Notes under the pieces: model-generated
Database searches by the model: none
Told to the model about the DNA's origin: nothing
What the model saw: only the letters and a program-made list of their open reading frames with translations
Translations under genes and position numbers: made by a program
In this document: positions 1 to 12,340 of the stretch, one piece after another
How the letters are laid out: every line of letters starts with the position of its first letter
Position numbering within the stretch: position 1 is the first letter of the stretch
Assembly: GCA_035578155.1 (NCBI GenBank)
Contig: JAPWDM010000016.1
Location: 6,916,005 to 6,980,004 of the forward strand
DNA length: 64,000 bases
Reading direction: 5' to 3'
From: Brachynemurus nebulosus
Lineage: Eukaryota; Arthropoda; Insecta; Neuroptera; Myrmeleontidae

Positions 1-1
1 G

Positions 2-781
2 ATGGCTGCAGCAGAAGCAATCAGAAGTAAATTCCACGCTTTAAAAAACTCGCATAATATTCTACAATCGGCGAATGTCGAAGATAATCGATCTGATGAA
101 CAAAAGCATTTACCATCGCCTGATAACTACAAAGAAACAAGTTTTACTCCAAAGATGGCTGGTCTCTTACAAACTGCACTAGACATATTAATGGTCAACG
201 AGCTTCAGAACGCATGCGCAAAGGATGAAGAACAAGAAAATAAAAATTCAGGAGAAAAGGAACAACCTTCAACATCAAATTCAATAAATGGAGAAGCTAA
301 ACGTCTGAAGTATGATGACAACGCTAACCTTCATAATGATCATTCGAACCCTGTTGATGCAGAAGAATATTTTGATGATCCGAACCATTTAGTCGATGAA
401 CTAAGAAGTTTAGCGACTCAAACGCAAATTGGAGAAGAAATGGTTAACACTATGTGTAATTTAAAGGAAAGACATCATATTGTAAATCCCAGCTTTGCGG
501 ATTATATCGAAAATGAGGAAAAACGAAGCCATTTTAATAATTTAAAGGAGAGTGACATTGGGCGGCGAGTGAAATTGGAAAAGCATGATATTATTGAACC
601 AGTGTTAAAATATGTATCCAATGATGATGACGAAGACAGCGATGAATAAACATCTGCTAGCGACAACGAAGATACTGCGAGCGACAACGAAGCTGATGAT
701 GACGAGAATACAGTCGCCTACGACGGTAATGAAAAAATTTCGGGTGAAGGGTTATACTTAAGGCTCTATAGGAGATATTAA
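2..781 (+). pseudogene. Zinc-finger/acidic protein gene, 5'-truncated by window edge, with premature stop
   Basis: This is the 3' two thirds of the gene that is intact at 32821-33975. The zinc finger itself would be upstream of the window, and the ATG at position 2 corresponds to an internal Met of the full protein. The frame is open to a TAA at 647-649. At that codon the intact copy has AAA (Lys). After the stop the frame continues to the same C-terminus (ending RRY) and the natural stop at 779-781. A five-codon in-frame deletion near 570 removes an IISIT-like stretch. Composition is very acidic and Asn/Ser-rich, as in the intact copy. The body is otherwise well preserved, so inactivation may be recent or the shortened product may still be made. 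Confidence 0.8.
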
Positions 782-1329
782 AATAAGCTATCAGCATTTA
801 ATAAGTTGTTAAAAAAAATCTTTGTAATTTTCCAACAGCTGTAAGTTAATTATTTAATAAAATATTTTAAAATAATGTGCGTGTTATTATTTCTTACATA
901 CCACAGTCCTTAATTCTAGTGATTCGTTAAAAAAGATCACGGAAATGATTGTTCTTACAACGAACTATGTAATGTGTATTTTCTGAGCTATTAAAATAGG
1001 TAATGTTTTTACTTGCTCCTGAATATAGGCAATTAAATTGCATTGCTCCATTGACGTTCTGACACAATAGAACATATGTGCAAACTATGTAATTCTTGCC
1101 AATAAGTATTCACCCATATTATTAATGATTTGTAAAAAATAAACTATCGTCGAACAATAATGATCTAAAACTGCTGTGCAGGAAAGGGTTAATTAATTGA
1201 ATGCAGCATAATTCCGGAAAAATATAATAAAATTTCATAGTTCAAATTAAAGTTTTCATCCACTCTTTGAAAACGACGACAATTATTTTACTTCCCACCC
1301 TGTATACGTTTTATTCTTAAAAATATTAA

Positions 1330-2640
1330 CTTACATATATAAGATAATGTTTGATTTTTTTGCATTAACGCATTATTTTCAACTCGCTGCATAGAAAGAA
1401 AATATTTAGATATTAATAATATATTTTTTGTACGAAAAATAGTTTTTGATTTTTGGTTTACATTAACTTTCAAAATTTTATGTGTGCTAGTGGAGATTTA
1501 ATTATTTTCTTTTTTTAGGATTGATAAAATTTTAATATGACTCTGTATTGTATGAATACCCCTTAGGTATAGTTAATTTCCATGTGTAGACACCAAAAAT
1601 CCTCAAGTAGCATATATACAAGTCACACTTTAGTCGCATACGCAAAATCGTTTTCCATTTGAAACTTTTTTTTTTTACGAAAACTCCGAATATAGACAAT
1701 GTATAACATGCTAATACATGTTCTAGTAGAAGAACTTCTGAATATAAGTAATATGTAAGTAAACATAATAATTATTATTCAAAATTTTACTTTGCACAAC
1801 ACCACTTTTTGAAAATACCACTTTTCGAAAATTTTTTATGACTTGTTTTGATCAATGGGTTAAGTTTTGTTGGATTCGGTTTCATACATTTTCTGATTTT
1901 GATTTTATTTATCTTTTATTTACATAGTAGCCGTATACCCAATGGGATTGTCCATCGACAATATCTCTTTATTAGGTACTCACTTTGTGCTCACTTTTGT
2001 TTTAACTTCCCATATGAACGTTCATTTTCTGTTTTAACGCCTTAGGGAATAAATTTCCAGAAAACAACCGACTTTTATTTATAAATAGAAGCCTAAGCAC
2101 CAATTTTCATAAGTCCTGTGCTTAATTTCGCCCCTCTAAACTCAACAGTTGAGGTTGTCCGTTGTCTATCGGTCAAAGTTAATGATTCATTAAATATTTA
2201 TTTTAATAGCCATAGTAACATATTTTTAATATCACTCAAAAATAAAGAATTTACATACAAATTTTCATTCCCTATTAAACCCACTTAGGAGACGAATTTT
2301 TCAAAAATCCTTTCTTAGTGCTCACCTACGTCACATAGGGAACTCCTATGTAAAATTCCATTCTTTTAAACCCAACGGTTTAGGCTGTGCGTTGTCTGTC
2401 AGTCAGTCAGTCAGTGTTAGAAATTTATTACGTAGATATATTATCTAAATCACTCAATATATGTAATGTTCTTATTTATCTCTGAATACCCCCGGGAGAG
2501 TTTTAAGTTTATTGTTGGGATTCCATGAACCAAATCGTTCATCATCATTTTTTAACAATTACTAACGTCTTAAGACTTAAAGTTTTTTCATCATCATTTT
2601 TTGGCAAACTTGTTAATATATGTATAGACATGACGTAGTA
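1330..2640. other. Interruption in copy 1 arm; satellite-like monomers, no gene
   Basis: No convincing coding region. It interrupts the homology between copy 1 and the complete element, so it is an insertion or a strongly diverged segment. Positions about 2040-2425 hold monomers of the same satellite family found at 28850-28918 and 37729-38330 (shared phrases such as TTAGTGCTCACCTACGT). They end in a CAGT repeat at about 2400-2415. Confidence 0.5.
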
Positions 2641-2721
2641 TATAATCAGAAATATCGTGAAGTCAGATTATGATTTTGTTAAATTTTTTAATAAATAAAA
2701 CACATTTTTATAAATTATAAT

Positions 2722-3409
2722 CAGAGATGGGAACAAAAGGTCCCTAACAGAGTCGTCATATAAAATATTTTGTACTGGGGGCCTACGAATAGAACTGGAG
2801 GGCTGTCATAAAACGTAAAAATATTATCAATCTTTTTAAAAATCAGTTTTACGACGTTTTACTATTAATACCACATCGTTAATGTTATTTTGTGTCTGTT
2901 TGTGTTTTTTAATTGCCAATATTATGAATCATTTTGCTTGTTATATGTACATACATATCTTTATATTTTTCTAATGCAAAAATAAAACCATGTTCCATCT
3001 TGTGAGCGACGTACTAGAGTGATACAATCTACTAATACAATCAATTTTGTTTACATTAAAGCAGGTATAAAGAAGGTGACATGTACATATTATTTAAATA
3101 ATCACAAAGGAAATAGAGATACTGTTTACAATATAAATGTTTTGAATTCGTTTAAATTAATTTCTATTACAGTCGACCACTTATTTATTCAACATTAATT
3201 TTTTTAAATTATTTTTAAAATTAAAATTATATATTAAATTATGAAAAATGGGTAATTTTTGATTTTTACTGATTTGTTCTTTAAAGCTTCCTTAGGCTAG
3301 TCATCAAATCCAGGAGAAAATCCTCAGCCTTCTAATAAAATTTATAGCCCCCCAATTCAAAATATTTTATATGGCGATTCTGTTCGGGACCACTGTTCTC
3401 CCAAGTCTA
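2722..3409. mobile_element. hAT-like MITE (688 bp)
   Basis: Terminal inverted repeats of about 50 bp start CAGAGATGGGAACA on the left; the right end, read in reverse, starts TAGACTTGGGAGAACA. They include a shared AAATATTTTG segment. A perfect 8-bp duplication ATTATAAT flanks the element (2714-2721 and 3410-3417), and the uninterrupted target is seen in the complete element near 35095. Eight-bp duplications with CAGNG-type ends are characteristic of the hAT superfamily. No coding region; non-autonomous. Confidence 0.85.
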
Positions 3410-4337
3410 ATTATAATAATATACAATATACAATATATTGGAGTATGATAATATGAGAAAAAAGACGCTTATTTAGCATTGATAAAATAATTTCTTATTT
3501 AAGATGAATTGCTATTATTACCGTCTTTTACAAAAACTAAAGGTCATTTAATACCTATAGATATATTTAACTAATTTTTTAACAATAGCAAGTAATAAAT
3601 TTTTTTGATAAAAATAGCTATAAATTTTTTAGATAAGTTATAAAATATTAAAAGGAAAATTTTCTTAAAATATATGGAACATTGTGCTATTAATTTAAGA
3701 CTAAAAAAATATTATGAGGAGAGATTAATGTTTCAAAACTATTTTAAATTATTGATATTACATATTCAGTTTTAAAAATATTAAGAAATATGATTTTTTT
3801 AGAAAAAATATATTCATATCGTAAATATGATTTTAACGGTATAGAAACCCATACTTTTAACAGAGTACTGTGTTATATACATAATATTATATTACCATAT
3901 AAGTATTTTAAAAAATTCGTTTTTATTTAATTGTTAATGATCAAATATTTTAGGTTAAATGAGTAAATTCTTATATATTTTATCACACGATATCGCGTAA
4001 TTAGCGATATAGTAAAGTAATCATAGGTATTTGTAAGGTACATATTTCAAAAAAAAATACATGCTTAGATGTTTATAAGTAAGTAGCGATTTTTTTTTTA
4101 GCTGAGTAGTATTCTGGTATTTTATTTCACCATCCAAAGAATATACGGATAAAAAAAAATATATAGAGTGTTACATTTTTTGTAAAATTTACGAGTATAT
4201 ATGGTGTACCGTAACTGTAAATGGAATTTTTTATAATTAGTTTGATTTCTTTTTAGGGATCGGTGTAAATCAAAAGATCGGTTTTTTTTCTTTAAATTTT
4301 TTTATTAAGTATAGTTTTAAACAAAAATAGGTACACA

Positions 4338-4706
4338 ATGATCATTTTTTTAACTTGTAAAATTTATAATTATATTAAAAATTTATGCATATGCAAGAAA
4401 GTGTTCTGTGAAGGAATCAAAGATCACCAATTGGTCGACTTGTGTATTAAAATAGTAAAAAATTATTCAACAAACACCATTGAATTTATAGAGGTGGTTT
4501 GTAGACTTTTCAAGTCCAATTATAGACGAAATATTGGAAATATTGAAATATCGGAATATTTTTGTTGTATGGAATTTACGGATCATTACATCAATCTTCT
4601 TCAATGTTCTAACGCAGAATTAAGAGAACTAAGTAAAGCGAAGCGTCGAGAGGAAATTATTAAACAACTGGTTGAAAACTCTGAAATACCAACAATTCTA
4701 CGATAA
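4338..4706 (+). CDS. Gene B of the palindromic element (122 codons, function unknown)
   Basis: This small ORF starts with ATG in the arm of copy 1 and is the only uninterrupted version of this gene in the window. The N-terminus is hydrophobic and Cys-containing (MIIFLTCKIYNYIKNLCICKKV). A middle part rich in Ile, Phe and Cys follows (IEFIEVVCRLFKSNYRRN, then EYFCCMEFTDHYINLLQ), then a charged helical-looking tail (ELRELSKAKRREEIIKQL). I recognise no family or catalytic motif. The last residues (after about residue 113) differ from the versions at 36055-36481 and 30158-30584, because sequence downstream has been lost here and a SINE lies just beyond the stop. Conservation of the frame relative to the two frameshifted copies suggests it was once coding; whether it is expressed is unknown. 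Confidence 0.5.
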   Translation: MIIFLTCKIYNYIKNLCICKKVFCEGIKDHQLVDLCIKIVKNYSTNTIEFIEVVCRLFKSNYRRNIGNIEISEYFCCMEFTDHYINLLQCSNAELRELSKAKRREEIIKQLVENSEIPTILR

Positions 4707-4712
4707 ACTAAT

Positions 4713-4818
4713 GAGCGGCGTAGTAATGTAGATGACGAATCTCCCCCGGTTGGTTTCGAACTCACAATCTACCAGACAAGAGCGGAGTTGCTAACCACTA
4801 CACCAACTCGGGGTCGAC
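4713..4818 (-). mobile_element. tRNA-derived mini-SINE (106 bp)
   Basis: On the minus strand the sequence resembles a tRNA. A-box-like TGGTGTAGTGGTTAGCA and B-box-like GAGTTCGAAACC are at normal spacing, flanked by complementary CCCCGAG / CCGGGGG ends like an acceptor stem. The anticodon loop reads CTCTTGT (possible CTT, Lys). The unit is bounded by an 8-bp duplication AAACTAAT (4705-4712 and 4819-4826), so it is an insertion, not a resident tRNA gene. There is no poly-A tail. It lies just past the gene B stop in copy 1. Confidence 0.7.
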
Positions 4819-4959
4819 AAACTAATTGATTTTCCACAATAAAATAGCACGATAACGAATCATTGAAAAGTGGACCGGTGGATATTCGAATTGAATTTAA
4901 ACCCGTTTTCAGATAAAAATATTATAAAATTATGAAAGCAACGCCACCTTTTCATGGAA

Positions 4960-5346
4960 TTTTGAATCTAGGTACAGAATTCGCGGTGGTTCAGACTAAC
5001 GACGCTATCAAAGGTGACTGCGCCATCTATTGACAATTTTCCAAACTTACGCACAGGGATCGCTATTATCCAAACTACGAGAGCCATCTAGCTGTGAATT
5101 TACAAATCTCAAAAGTGGCTGCGCCATCTGTTAGGGAATTCTTAGGTTAGAAAAAAATTTGTTAGGTTACACCAAATTTCCTTAGGTTCTCTTAGGCTGG
5201 ATCAAGTTCCGCTAGGCTAGAAAAAAATTTTGCTCCACCCACCGCCGGCGGCTTCTATAACCGCCTCGGTAGTTTGCCTCCTGCCGAGGTCGCTCAAAAA
5301 GTCGGCAGGTTGGAAGGTGGATCAAGAACTCTTAAAAAACTACTAC
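4960..5346 (+). repeat. Terminal region of copy 1 with AGATGGCG and TTAGG-like motifs
   Basis: Contains several CGCCATCT motifs (about 5027, 5086 as GCCATCT, 5126), TTAGG/GTTAGGTTA-type motifs (5146-5225), and then the GC-rich terminal block with ACCGCCTCGGTAG and GTCGGCAGG. The order matches both ends of the complete element. The motifs are more degraded than in the complete copy. Confidence 0.65.
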
Positions 5347-5535
5347 TGAGCGCTTACACCAAGGTATAAAGGTTATGGAGAGCAGATACCAAGGAAGGTG
5401 GGACGCAAGCATGATCGCAGACTACTGTTGGATGTTAAAGAGAGATGAACCGGATAGAAAGCATCAAAGAAAAAGATTGAGCAGCAGTTTTGAAGAAAGT
5501 AGAAAAAGATATTATAAATCCTTTTAACTTACTTA

Positions 5536-6248
5536 CGGCCGGTTTTACATTCACATTTAAAGCCGACTTTAACACTAAAGCCAACTTTAAAACTGAGTTT
5601 ATTTTTGGTAGTTTTACAATCAATTTTAAAGCCCCTTTAATGTAAAAGTCGACTTTAAACTAAAGTATGAATTATCTCCACTTTTACTGCTTAAAATCTG
5701 CTTTAACACATTTGACATTGCTAATTATTATCATTGAATTTTGTTTATAAGCGTGATTTTTCTATAAAATATTCATACCTTAAATAAATAAAATAAAAAT
5801 TGTATTTGTTTGCTTATTTTCAATAATATTTTTATTATTTTTGCGCCTTGAATTAATATCAACCATTCTTTTTGGGTTAAACTAGCTGAGCGATTTCCTT
5901 CATGATCCATTGTACTTATGATACTTATAAATTTCTTTTAAAAAAGAATAATGTGATGGTTTTTTATTCCAGTCTCACTGACAGTAGCGAAATGAATGAA
6001 ATACCTACATTTTTTTTTATTTTTAAATTCAAACAGGTTGACAATTTCGTTTCTATAGTTACATATTTCTTATAAATTTAAGATTGGCTACGATCATTCA
6101 TAGTTCGTTTTATCGATGCAACATTTAAAAGTCCTTTGACAAAAATCAGATCTAATCATTGTAAAACAGAGCTAGAAATGAAGTTGACTTTAAATTAAAA
6201 GTAATTTTAGTTAAAGAGCCTTTAAAATTATGAATGTAAAACCGGCCG
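5536..6248. mobile_element. TA-flanked MITE (713 bp)
   Basis: Inverted termini CGGCCGGTTTTACATTCACA / CGGCCGGTTTTACATTCATA (right end read in reverse), directly flanked by TA on both sides (5534-5535, 6249-6250). The subterminal regions carry repeated TTTAAAGTCGACTTTAA-like palindromic pieces. TA duplication and structure fit a Tc1/mariner-type non-autonomous element; no coding capacity. Confidence 0.75.
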
Positions 6249-6250
6249 TA

Positions 6251-9200
6251 TGTTTCTTTAGCATTTTTTTTAAATAATACTGTTGATTTTTTGAGTACAA
6301 ATATAATTTTTATATTTTCATAATAATTGTTAAAAAATTGTAAAATATGCATGTCATCAATAAAAATAAATCTCGATGTGCTAAGAAAAAAAACAGAGAT
6401 GTATTTTAATTTAACATACCTAGATATTCCCAGGCCTGTGAAATCGATTGTGAATTGGAAGTATACTATGACTTCTACCTTGCTAGAAAAATTCAAAAAT
6501 TTTTCAATCTTAGTAAGGAAGATAAGGCTCTTTGAAAAACAAAATAAAATAATCAAAATTCTTCTCAGTCACGTGACTTACAAAAAAAATTGCCCTTACA
6601 ATAACTGGAATCTTTCCTATATCTTTTTAAAAAATTTTTAATTCCAAATTTCATCAATTTTTATTAAAAAAGTACGGAAAAAATCAAAAAAATAAAAACT
6701 CCAGAAATACTGACTGAAAATTGTTAAAATTTTGTTTCGTTTAATTTCGTAACGATTTTCCAAAAAGTTAGAAATAGTTACAACTCCAGGAACACTCAAA
6801 CTCAAAATTTTGCTTTTTTTAATGCCCCATATATAAATATATTTTGAACTTTGTTTCATTTCTCTAGTCGCAACAGATCTGGAGATATTCATTAATTTCG
6901 ACACCAACATACGTACACATACGTAGGGAAGTTGGGGGCTTGTTCTAACAGAAATAGGTAGTAACACGCAATTTTCAGTCGGAATCTGAACATTGTAAAC
7001 CCATTTTCTTTGTTCAATTTAATTTTTATATCATGCACCATCACGTCGCGTCCTCATTACCAGTGTCCCGCCCGACGACGCAGTGAGTTAGTTCATATAC
7101 AGGAATTATTTTTTACTAATACAGATGCGAGAAAGAAAAACATATTTCGTAGTCTTTTTAAGAAAGAAAGAAATTTTTTTTATTTTGCCTAAGTAACTTA
7201 CATATTTTAAAATGTCTACCTTAATGTGCGTTGACTTTTGTCAATGACTTTTTGAAGGATCATTGTTTTATTATATTTTTTTACAGCTGCCAATCTATAT
7301 TAATAGTAGAATTAGGAAAAAATTTGTAAGATTTTGTGACAAGCACATAGCCAAGATTGCTAAACGGATTTTAATAAATGAGGTGTCTATCAATAGAGGA
7401 CCTCCACAGGGGTGGCATAATGGAGCTCGAATTTTGAAATTTTGTTTCTTTTTTAAGTTATGGACCTTCAAAGTTTTAAATTTTTGTTAGAGAAATTATA
7501 GGTTAAATTAAAATTGCTTATTCATTTCTATAGTTACGAATAAAAAACGACTGACATCAGCTAATTGTACTTATTGTTATTATTTTAATGGAAATAAAAT
7601 ACTGATTTTATTCAGAATTTTGGAATATCTAATTTAAAAGTAATGTGAAGTCAAAGTTATTAACTAGGATACCGGAGCACCAGAAACAATCAAAACTAAA
7701 CAGCTGGACGTATCTCGACAAAATGTTGTGAAAATTATATCGTTATTGAAATATGAATATTACTTACTTTTGGTGCCAATGGAAAGAAAGGCGAGCGAAG
7801 CGAAGCACTATAAGTAACTTTTTTTATACAAAGTTTCAGAATATCAATTAAAAAATTGGAACAAGGTCAAAACTGTCCCCCAGAACCACCAAATAAAGTT
7901 CAAATTAAAAAATTGAATGGTTCTTAACAAATTCTTAAACGCAATTGGGATTTCGGGAAAAAAATGAAAATATGATTAAAATTTTCCGTCAGGGCCTCCG
8001 TTCCCCAAAAAATACTAAAAACTCAAGTAATTCTAAAACCATAGTCATGGGTATCTACAGAAAGACGTTACAATAAAATAAAAAAAAATTGAGTGTTAAC
8101 TAATTTTTAATGAGTTATTATTTTGATTTTATAATTTCCACAATTTTATTCCGAAAATTTTAGAATATTAAGTAGAAAGAAATTTTAATTATTTCAACAA
8201 TAACAAACATTTATTAATATAAAATATTTAAGTCAATATACATATTTACAGAGTGCGCTGTATATAATTTAGAAGTTACAATTTATTTATTTAAAATGAA
8301 TTGAAAAGATTAACATTTAATGAAAAGTAATAATAATTGTAAAAAGCCACAATGCTCAATTATTATCCATAAATTACTTTACAACAGTTTAAAAGAGAAA
8401 TTATGAATACAATATTGGACTCTTGATGATTTGTCAAAATAAAGAAAATATAAAATTAGAACGATACAGAAATCTTACCGTAATATTTGAAAATTAATTT
8501 GTATCATAAATGTAATTAAACTGTTTATGCCAGGTAAAAGGTGTATACGATTAATAAAGGTTCAAATACAATAAAAATAATCTACATGTATACACCTATG
8601 AAAGGTGACGAAACACTAAGAGTGCGGGATGATGAATTCCAATAATGATAAATAAATCAATAAATTGAAAATCGTTAAATTAACTAAAAATCAAAATAAG
8701 GAATACAAGACCGTGCACGCATGTATATAAAAAAACTGACCTTAAGTTATAACACATGAAATTATGTACGCACGTATAAAAAAATAACTTAAGTCAAACA
8801 TACATAAAAAGTACACCGCCGGTATGAAAATAAAAAATTGAGTAACCGAAATTATAACGCGTGAAAAAGTACAACTTCAGTACGCACCCATAAAAAAAAT
8901 AATTAAGGTTACACAAAATATGGAATAATGAATAATCTCTCACCAATTCATTTATGGTGTAAAAAGAAATTATTCAGACGGTTTTAAAATCATTTTTTAA
9001 AAAGAAATAAAATAATTAAATTTCGAAAATAAATTATTGGAATCATCACCGAACACTCCCAATTGAAATTATGATATACATTTTAAATAAAATTTAGAAA
9101 AGGAAAAATTAAGTCTGAACATCCTGAAGGGATATTTAGACAATAATGGTCGTGAACCATTCGATCTAACGATCGGAATTGAATCCTTCTGTCAACGACC

Positions 9201-9620
9201 AGATTAAGTCTGCTTAAAGTAACAATAATATCTTTAAGGTAAAGTTATCTGACAATTATCGCATGCGCGTAAGAATGTTCCAGAAACAGAATAGAAAAAT
9301 TCCAGAAACACAACCTGAATATTAGTGAATGCATTGAAATATTAATTTATAGACAAACAAAAATACGCTGCCAATAGGGTGGGCACACAGCTTCCTCGTA
9401 GTCGTAAAAGGCTTTAAAACAGTATTCTACCAAATATACATATTATATACCGTGAAATTATATTTTCGCTTTGAAGTTTATAAAAAACTGTTGTAACTCA
9501 AAAGACTTAAAGGCTAAATTATAAAATAATAGCAAAAATATTTTAGAAACTAACCCCCAATATACCCTAAAAATTTGAGCGAGATAGGACTAGCAGTAAA
9601 TAAGATATTGACATTTAATG
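6251..9620. other. AT-rich interval, no supported gene
   Basis: Only short chance ORFs without recognisable motifs. A weakly tandem stretch lies at about 8700-8910, where GCACGYATATAAAAAAA-like phrases recur. A short phrase at 7783-7815 (GGCGAGCGAAG, then CACTATAA) recurs at 10450-10480, which indicates a shared dispersed repeat. Confidence 0.4.
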
Positions 9621-9628
9621 GGATTTCA

Positions 9629-9960
9629 TGGTAGCGGCGTAGCTACCGTTACTCCGATTTCGATTAAATTCATAGGGGACCATATAGGAACCAAACTACA
9701 TAATTTCTGAAAATTTCATAAAAAAGAATTGAGTAGTTCAGAAGTTATGCCACTTGGTGCAATTTTGGAATGACATGGTAGCGGCGTTGCTACCGTTACT
9801 CCGATTTTGATTAAATTCATAGGGGACCATCGCGGAGCCAAACTGCATAATTTCTGAAAATTTCATTAAAAACAATCGAATAGTTCGGAAGTTATGCCAC
9901 TTGGTGCAAAATTGGAAACACACAGACGGACAGACAGACGGACGGCCCAAACCAAAATTG
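9629..9960. repeat. Tandem duplication of a ~148-bp unit with CAGACGGA tail
   Basis: Two copies (about 9629-9776 and 9777-9917) share GGTAGCGGCGT-GCTACCGTTACTCCG, then TCATAGGGGACCAT, TAATTTCTGAAAATTTCAT and AGTTATGCCACTTGGTGCA. They are followed by a simple CAGACGGACAGACAGACGG run. Such ACAGACGGA tracts commonly sit near retroelement tails in insects, but no element is identified. The short ORFs here are not convincing genes. Confidence 0.65.
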
Positions 9961-10683
9961 TTCAGGAAGCTCTAAAACGTAAAACGTGCGTAAAAAATTT
10001 GATTTTGAAGAGAAAAAATTTTTTATTTTTCAAAAGTGATCACAATGCTTCCGCTACTTTAGTAGTCTCGGAAGCAAAACATTTAACAAAATATTATAGT
10101 TACATAATAAGTAGGTCTAAAAATATTATTATGTATGAGTAGCGATCATTTCAATTAAATAAACAAAATTTTATACAAAATAATTAATTAAATTTTAATT
10201 TGAAATAACGCTACAACGTCAAAATGTAGAAATTAGCTATTTTGTTTAAATATGAATATAATTTTTTATTTAGAGTAGAAATGTCGTTAGGGCGAGAAAA
10301 AAGTCGATCAGGGCGGGGCACACAGGACCATTTGGATACTTGAAGAACGGATTGACTGGAAGCGGATAGGAATGGAATATTAGTTTTTCGAGTGGGTGAG
10401 AATGGGACAAAAAATTACTCTCAGCGGCTTTTCTACTTAAGAGTCGTTTGGCGAGCGAAGTCAATCACTATAAATAACTAATTTCGTACAGAATTTCAGA
10501 ACAATATATTTAAAAATAATTAGATTTCTAATTCTGATAATTTTACGTAGGTGGAACTGCCGGCCAGAGTTACAAAATATATAAATGAAAACACCAAATA
10601 AAACACCAAAATGAAAACAAAACAGACACCTGAGCCTAAGGGAAGCTAGATCGAGACGCTAGCAAAATAATTAATACTAGTGA

Positions 10684-10880
10684 TGGGAATAATCGAATGA
10701 TTTCAATAATCGATTATTTTTAATCGAGTGATTTTAATAATCGATTAATCATTCGATTATTTTTATCGATTATTTTTATCCGATTATTTTTGTCGATTAT
10801 TTTTATCGACTATGTTTCATTCAATTATTTTCTTTCGATTATTTCTAACAATTATTTATAGATTATTTTTATGGGTTATA
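10684..10880. repeat. Short tandem array of TCGATTATTTTTA-type units
   Basis: About ten degenerate 12-14-bp units containing ATCGATTATTTTT in either orientation. The block begins GTGATGGGAATAATCGA, which resembles a hAT-type left end, but no matching right end was found nearby. Confidence 0.6.
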
Positions 10881-11640
10881 TTATTTAGTTATTGAGATGT
10901 GATAAAAAATTAAATTTCAGTTTTGTAAGTTTTCAGAATCCTTTTATTGTTATTTTCAAATTCAAACCTATAATACAATATTTACGTGTATGAACCATAC
11001 AACCATAATCCACCCTTCAATTCTTTTGTTTTTAGGTGGTTTATCATATTTATATCAAAAATCTATTTTTTATAATATTACTGTCTACTAAAGATTAAGC
11101 CATTACTAATTACAGTATTACTGGTTTTTCCATTATAATAGTCGGCACTTTAACACGTTGACGGTCATAATCTATAATAACGAAACACCCCACTAGCACA
11201 GTATTTTGACAACTAATATACTTTGTATATACAATTGTTGACGTGTACAGCGTTGTGTCATAGTTAGTTAGGGTTTACTTGACGGTGCACATACAGCGCT
11301 CATGACCATTAACGTATAAATAAGGAAGCACCCCTGCTAGGTTGTGCTATTCTTCTTATACAAACTATCGCCATAGTTATCATAAAACCGTTTTTTTTAC
11401 TTAAACTGTTGTCTGTTTTCAATAGATATGACGACCCACTAAGTAATTATTACCTGATATTTTGTAGGATCACTTAAAAGAATCGGATTTGTTTTATCGC
11501 GAAATAGTAGAAGAGCTACACGGGTTCGGGGCCAACGCGAAACAAAGCAACTTGAATCCTTCTGCCAATGTTTGAAATCGTGTAACTTTACGGTACTACA
11601 CATTCCGAACTGATGAGTCATCAAACTGTATCAATGTGCA

Positions 11641-11960
11641 AATCTTTGACCCGGCACGTACCGAGTACATGTATCAAAATTTGTTGTTGACATTTGACTC
11701 TAATACTCGCTCATACTGTTGGCCTTGAAATTCCTAAGAGATGAGTTATTACTTCGATAAAATAAATTCAAGTTAACCCATTATGCGTCACCACAATTTG
11801 GTCATCACGATTTAGATTTGTGTTAACCCATTACACCCCAGCACTAGCATAGTTTTTGAATGCAAACCTAACGCATGCGCAGACTGAATTTTAGTACACG
11901 ACGCATGCGCAGACTGAATTCTAGTACACGACGCATGCCTAAACTGAATTTTAGATCACA
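11641..11960. repeat. Diverged partial copy of the 53873-55445 element
   Basis: The run CGGCACGTACCGAGTACATG, then TTTGTTGTTGACATTTGAC, CTCGCTCATACTGTTGGCC and GTTAACCCATTATGCGTCAC, matches 53999-54140 in the same order with scattered differences. Downstream (11870-11945) a 31-bp phrase with ACGCATGCGCAGACTGAATT is repeated three times. The other end of this copy was not found. Confidence 0.65.
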
Positions 11961-11965
11961 ATTTG

Positions 11966-12340
11966 ATAGATGGGGTACACTACCGCACAAAATGTGGGGA
12001 ATACCCTAGCTCGGGGGTGGCCCCAAACTTTTGACACCTGCTGTGTCAAAAGTGTGGACCCCCTGACCAAAAATGTATCCGATCACTTTTTGAAGCGTAC
12101 TCTGTGCGTTTCACTATTTTGTCACTATTTTGTGTACGTGCAAACCTTGACCTTTGACCCCAACACGCCATTGCCTTAATTGCGTCATTTTAAACGAAAG
12201 GTATACTACCGCCGCAAAATTGTGGGGTTACCCTGACTCAGCGGGTGGTCCCAAATTTTTGACACCGTGCTTATTACGTGAAAATCTTGACCTTTAACCC
12301 CACTTAATTGTGTCATCTTAAACGAAAATCGGAAGGCCGC
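11966..12340. repeat. Two degenerate tandem units (~200 bp)
   Basis: The phrases ACACTACCGC-CAAAATGTGGGG, GGGTGGCCCCAAACTTTTGACACC and CTTGACCTTTGACCCCA recur at about 12195-12330 with changes. No coding evidence. Confidence 0.5.

Larger units (their letters stand above)
1..5346 (+). mobile_element. Palindromic element, copy 1 (right half only)
   Basis: This is the right-hand part of a second copy of the large palindromic element found complete at 28919-37720. It starts inside the zinc-finger gene and runs through the right arm, in the same order as 33188-37720. It ends in the same terminal bases (CTACTAC at 5340-5346). The left half would lie upstream of this window, so the target duplication cannot be tested; the candidate right copy is 5347-5354 (TGAGCGCT). 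This copy is older: the coding region has a nonsense mutation, and the arm is longer than its counterpart because it holds a hAT-like MITE, a tRNA-derived SINE and about 1.3 kb of other sequence. It lacks gene A. Membership is directly visible; relative age is inferred from the insertions and mutations. Confidence 0.85.
803..5346 (+). repeat. Right arm of copy 1
   Basis: From AAGTTGTT at 803 to the terminus, this aligns by eye with the right arm 33997-37720 and, reversed, with the left arm 28919-32517. The extra length comes from the MITE at 2722-3409, the SINE at 4713-4818 and unrelated or strongly diverged DNA at about 1330-2640. Between 4830 and 4960 the alignment jumps past the position where gene A sits in the other copy. 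Confidence 0.75.

Noticed and set aside
4713..4818. Genuine tRNA gene on the minus strand
   Set aside because: Flanking 8-bp duplication and imperfect stems show an inserted tRNA-derived sequence.
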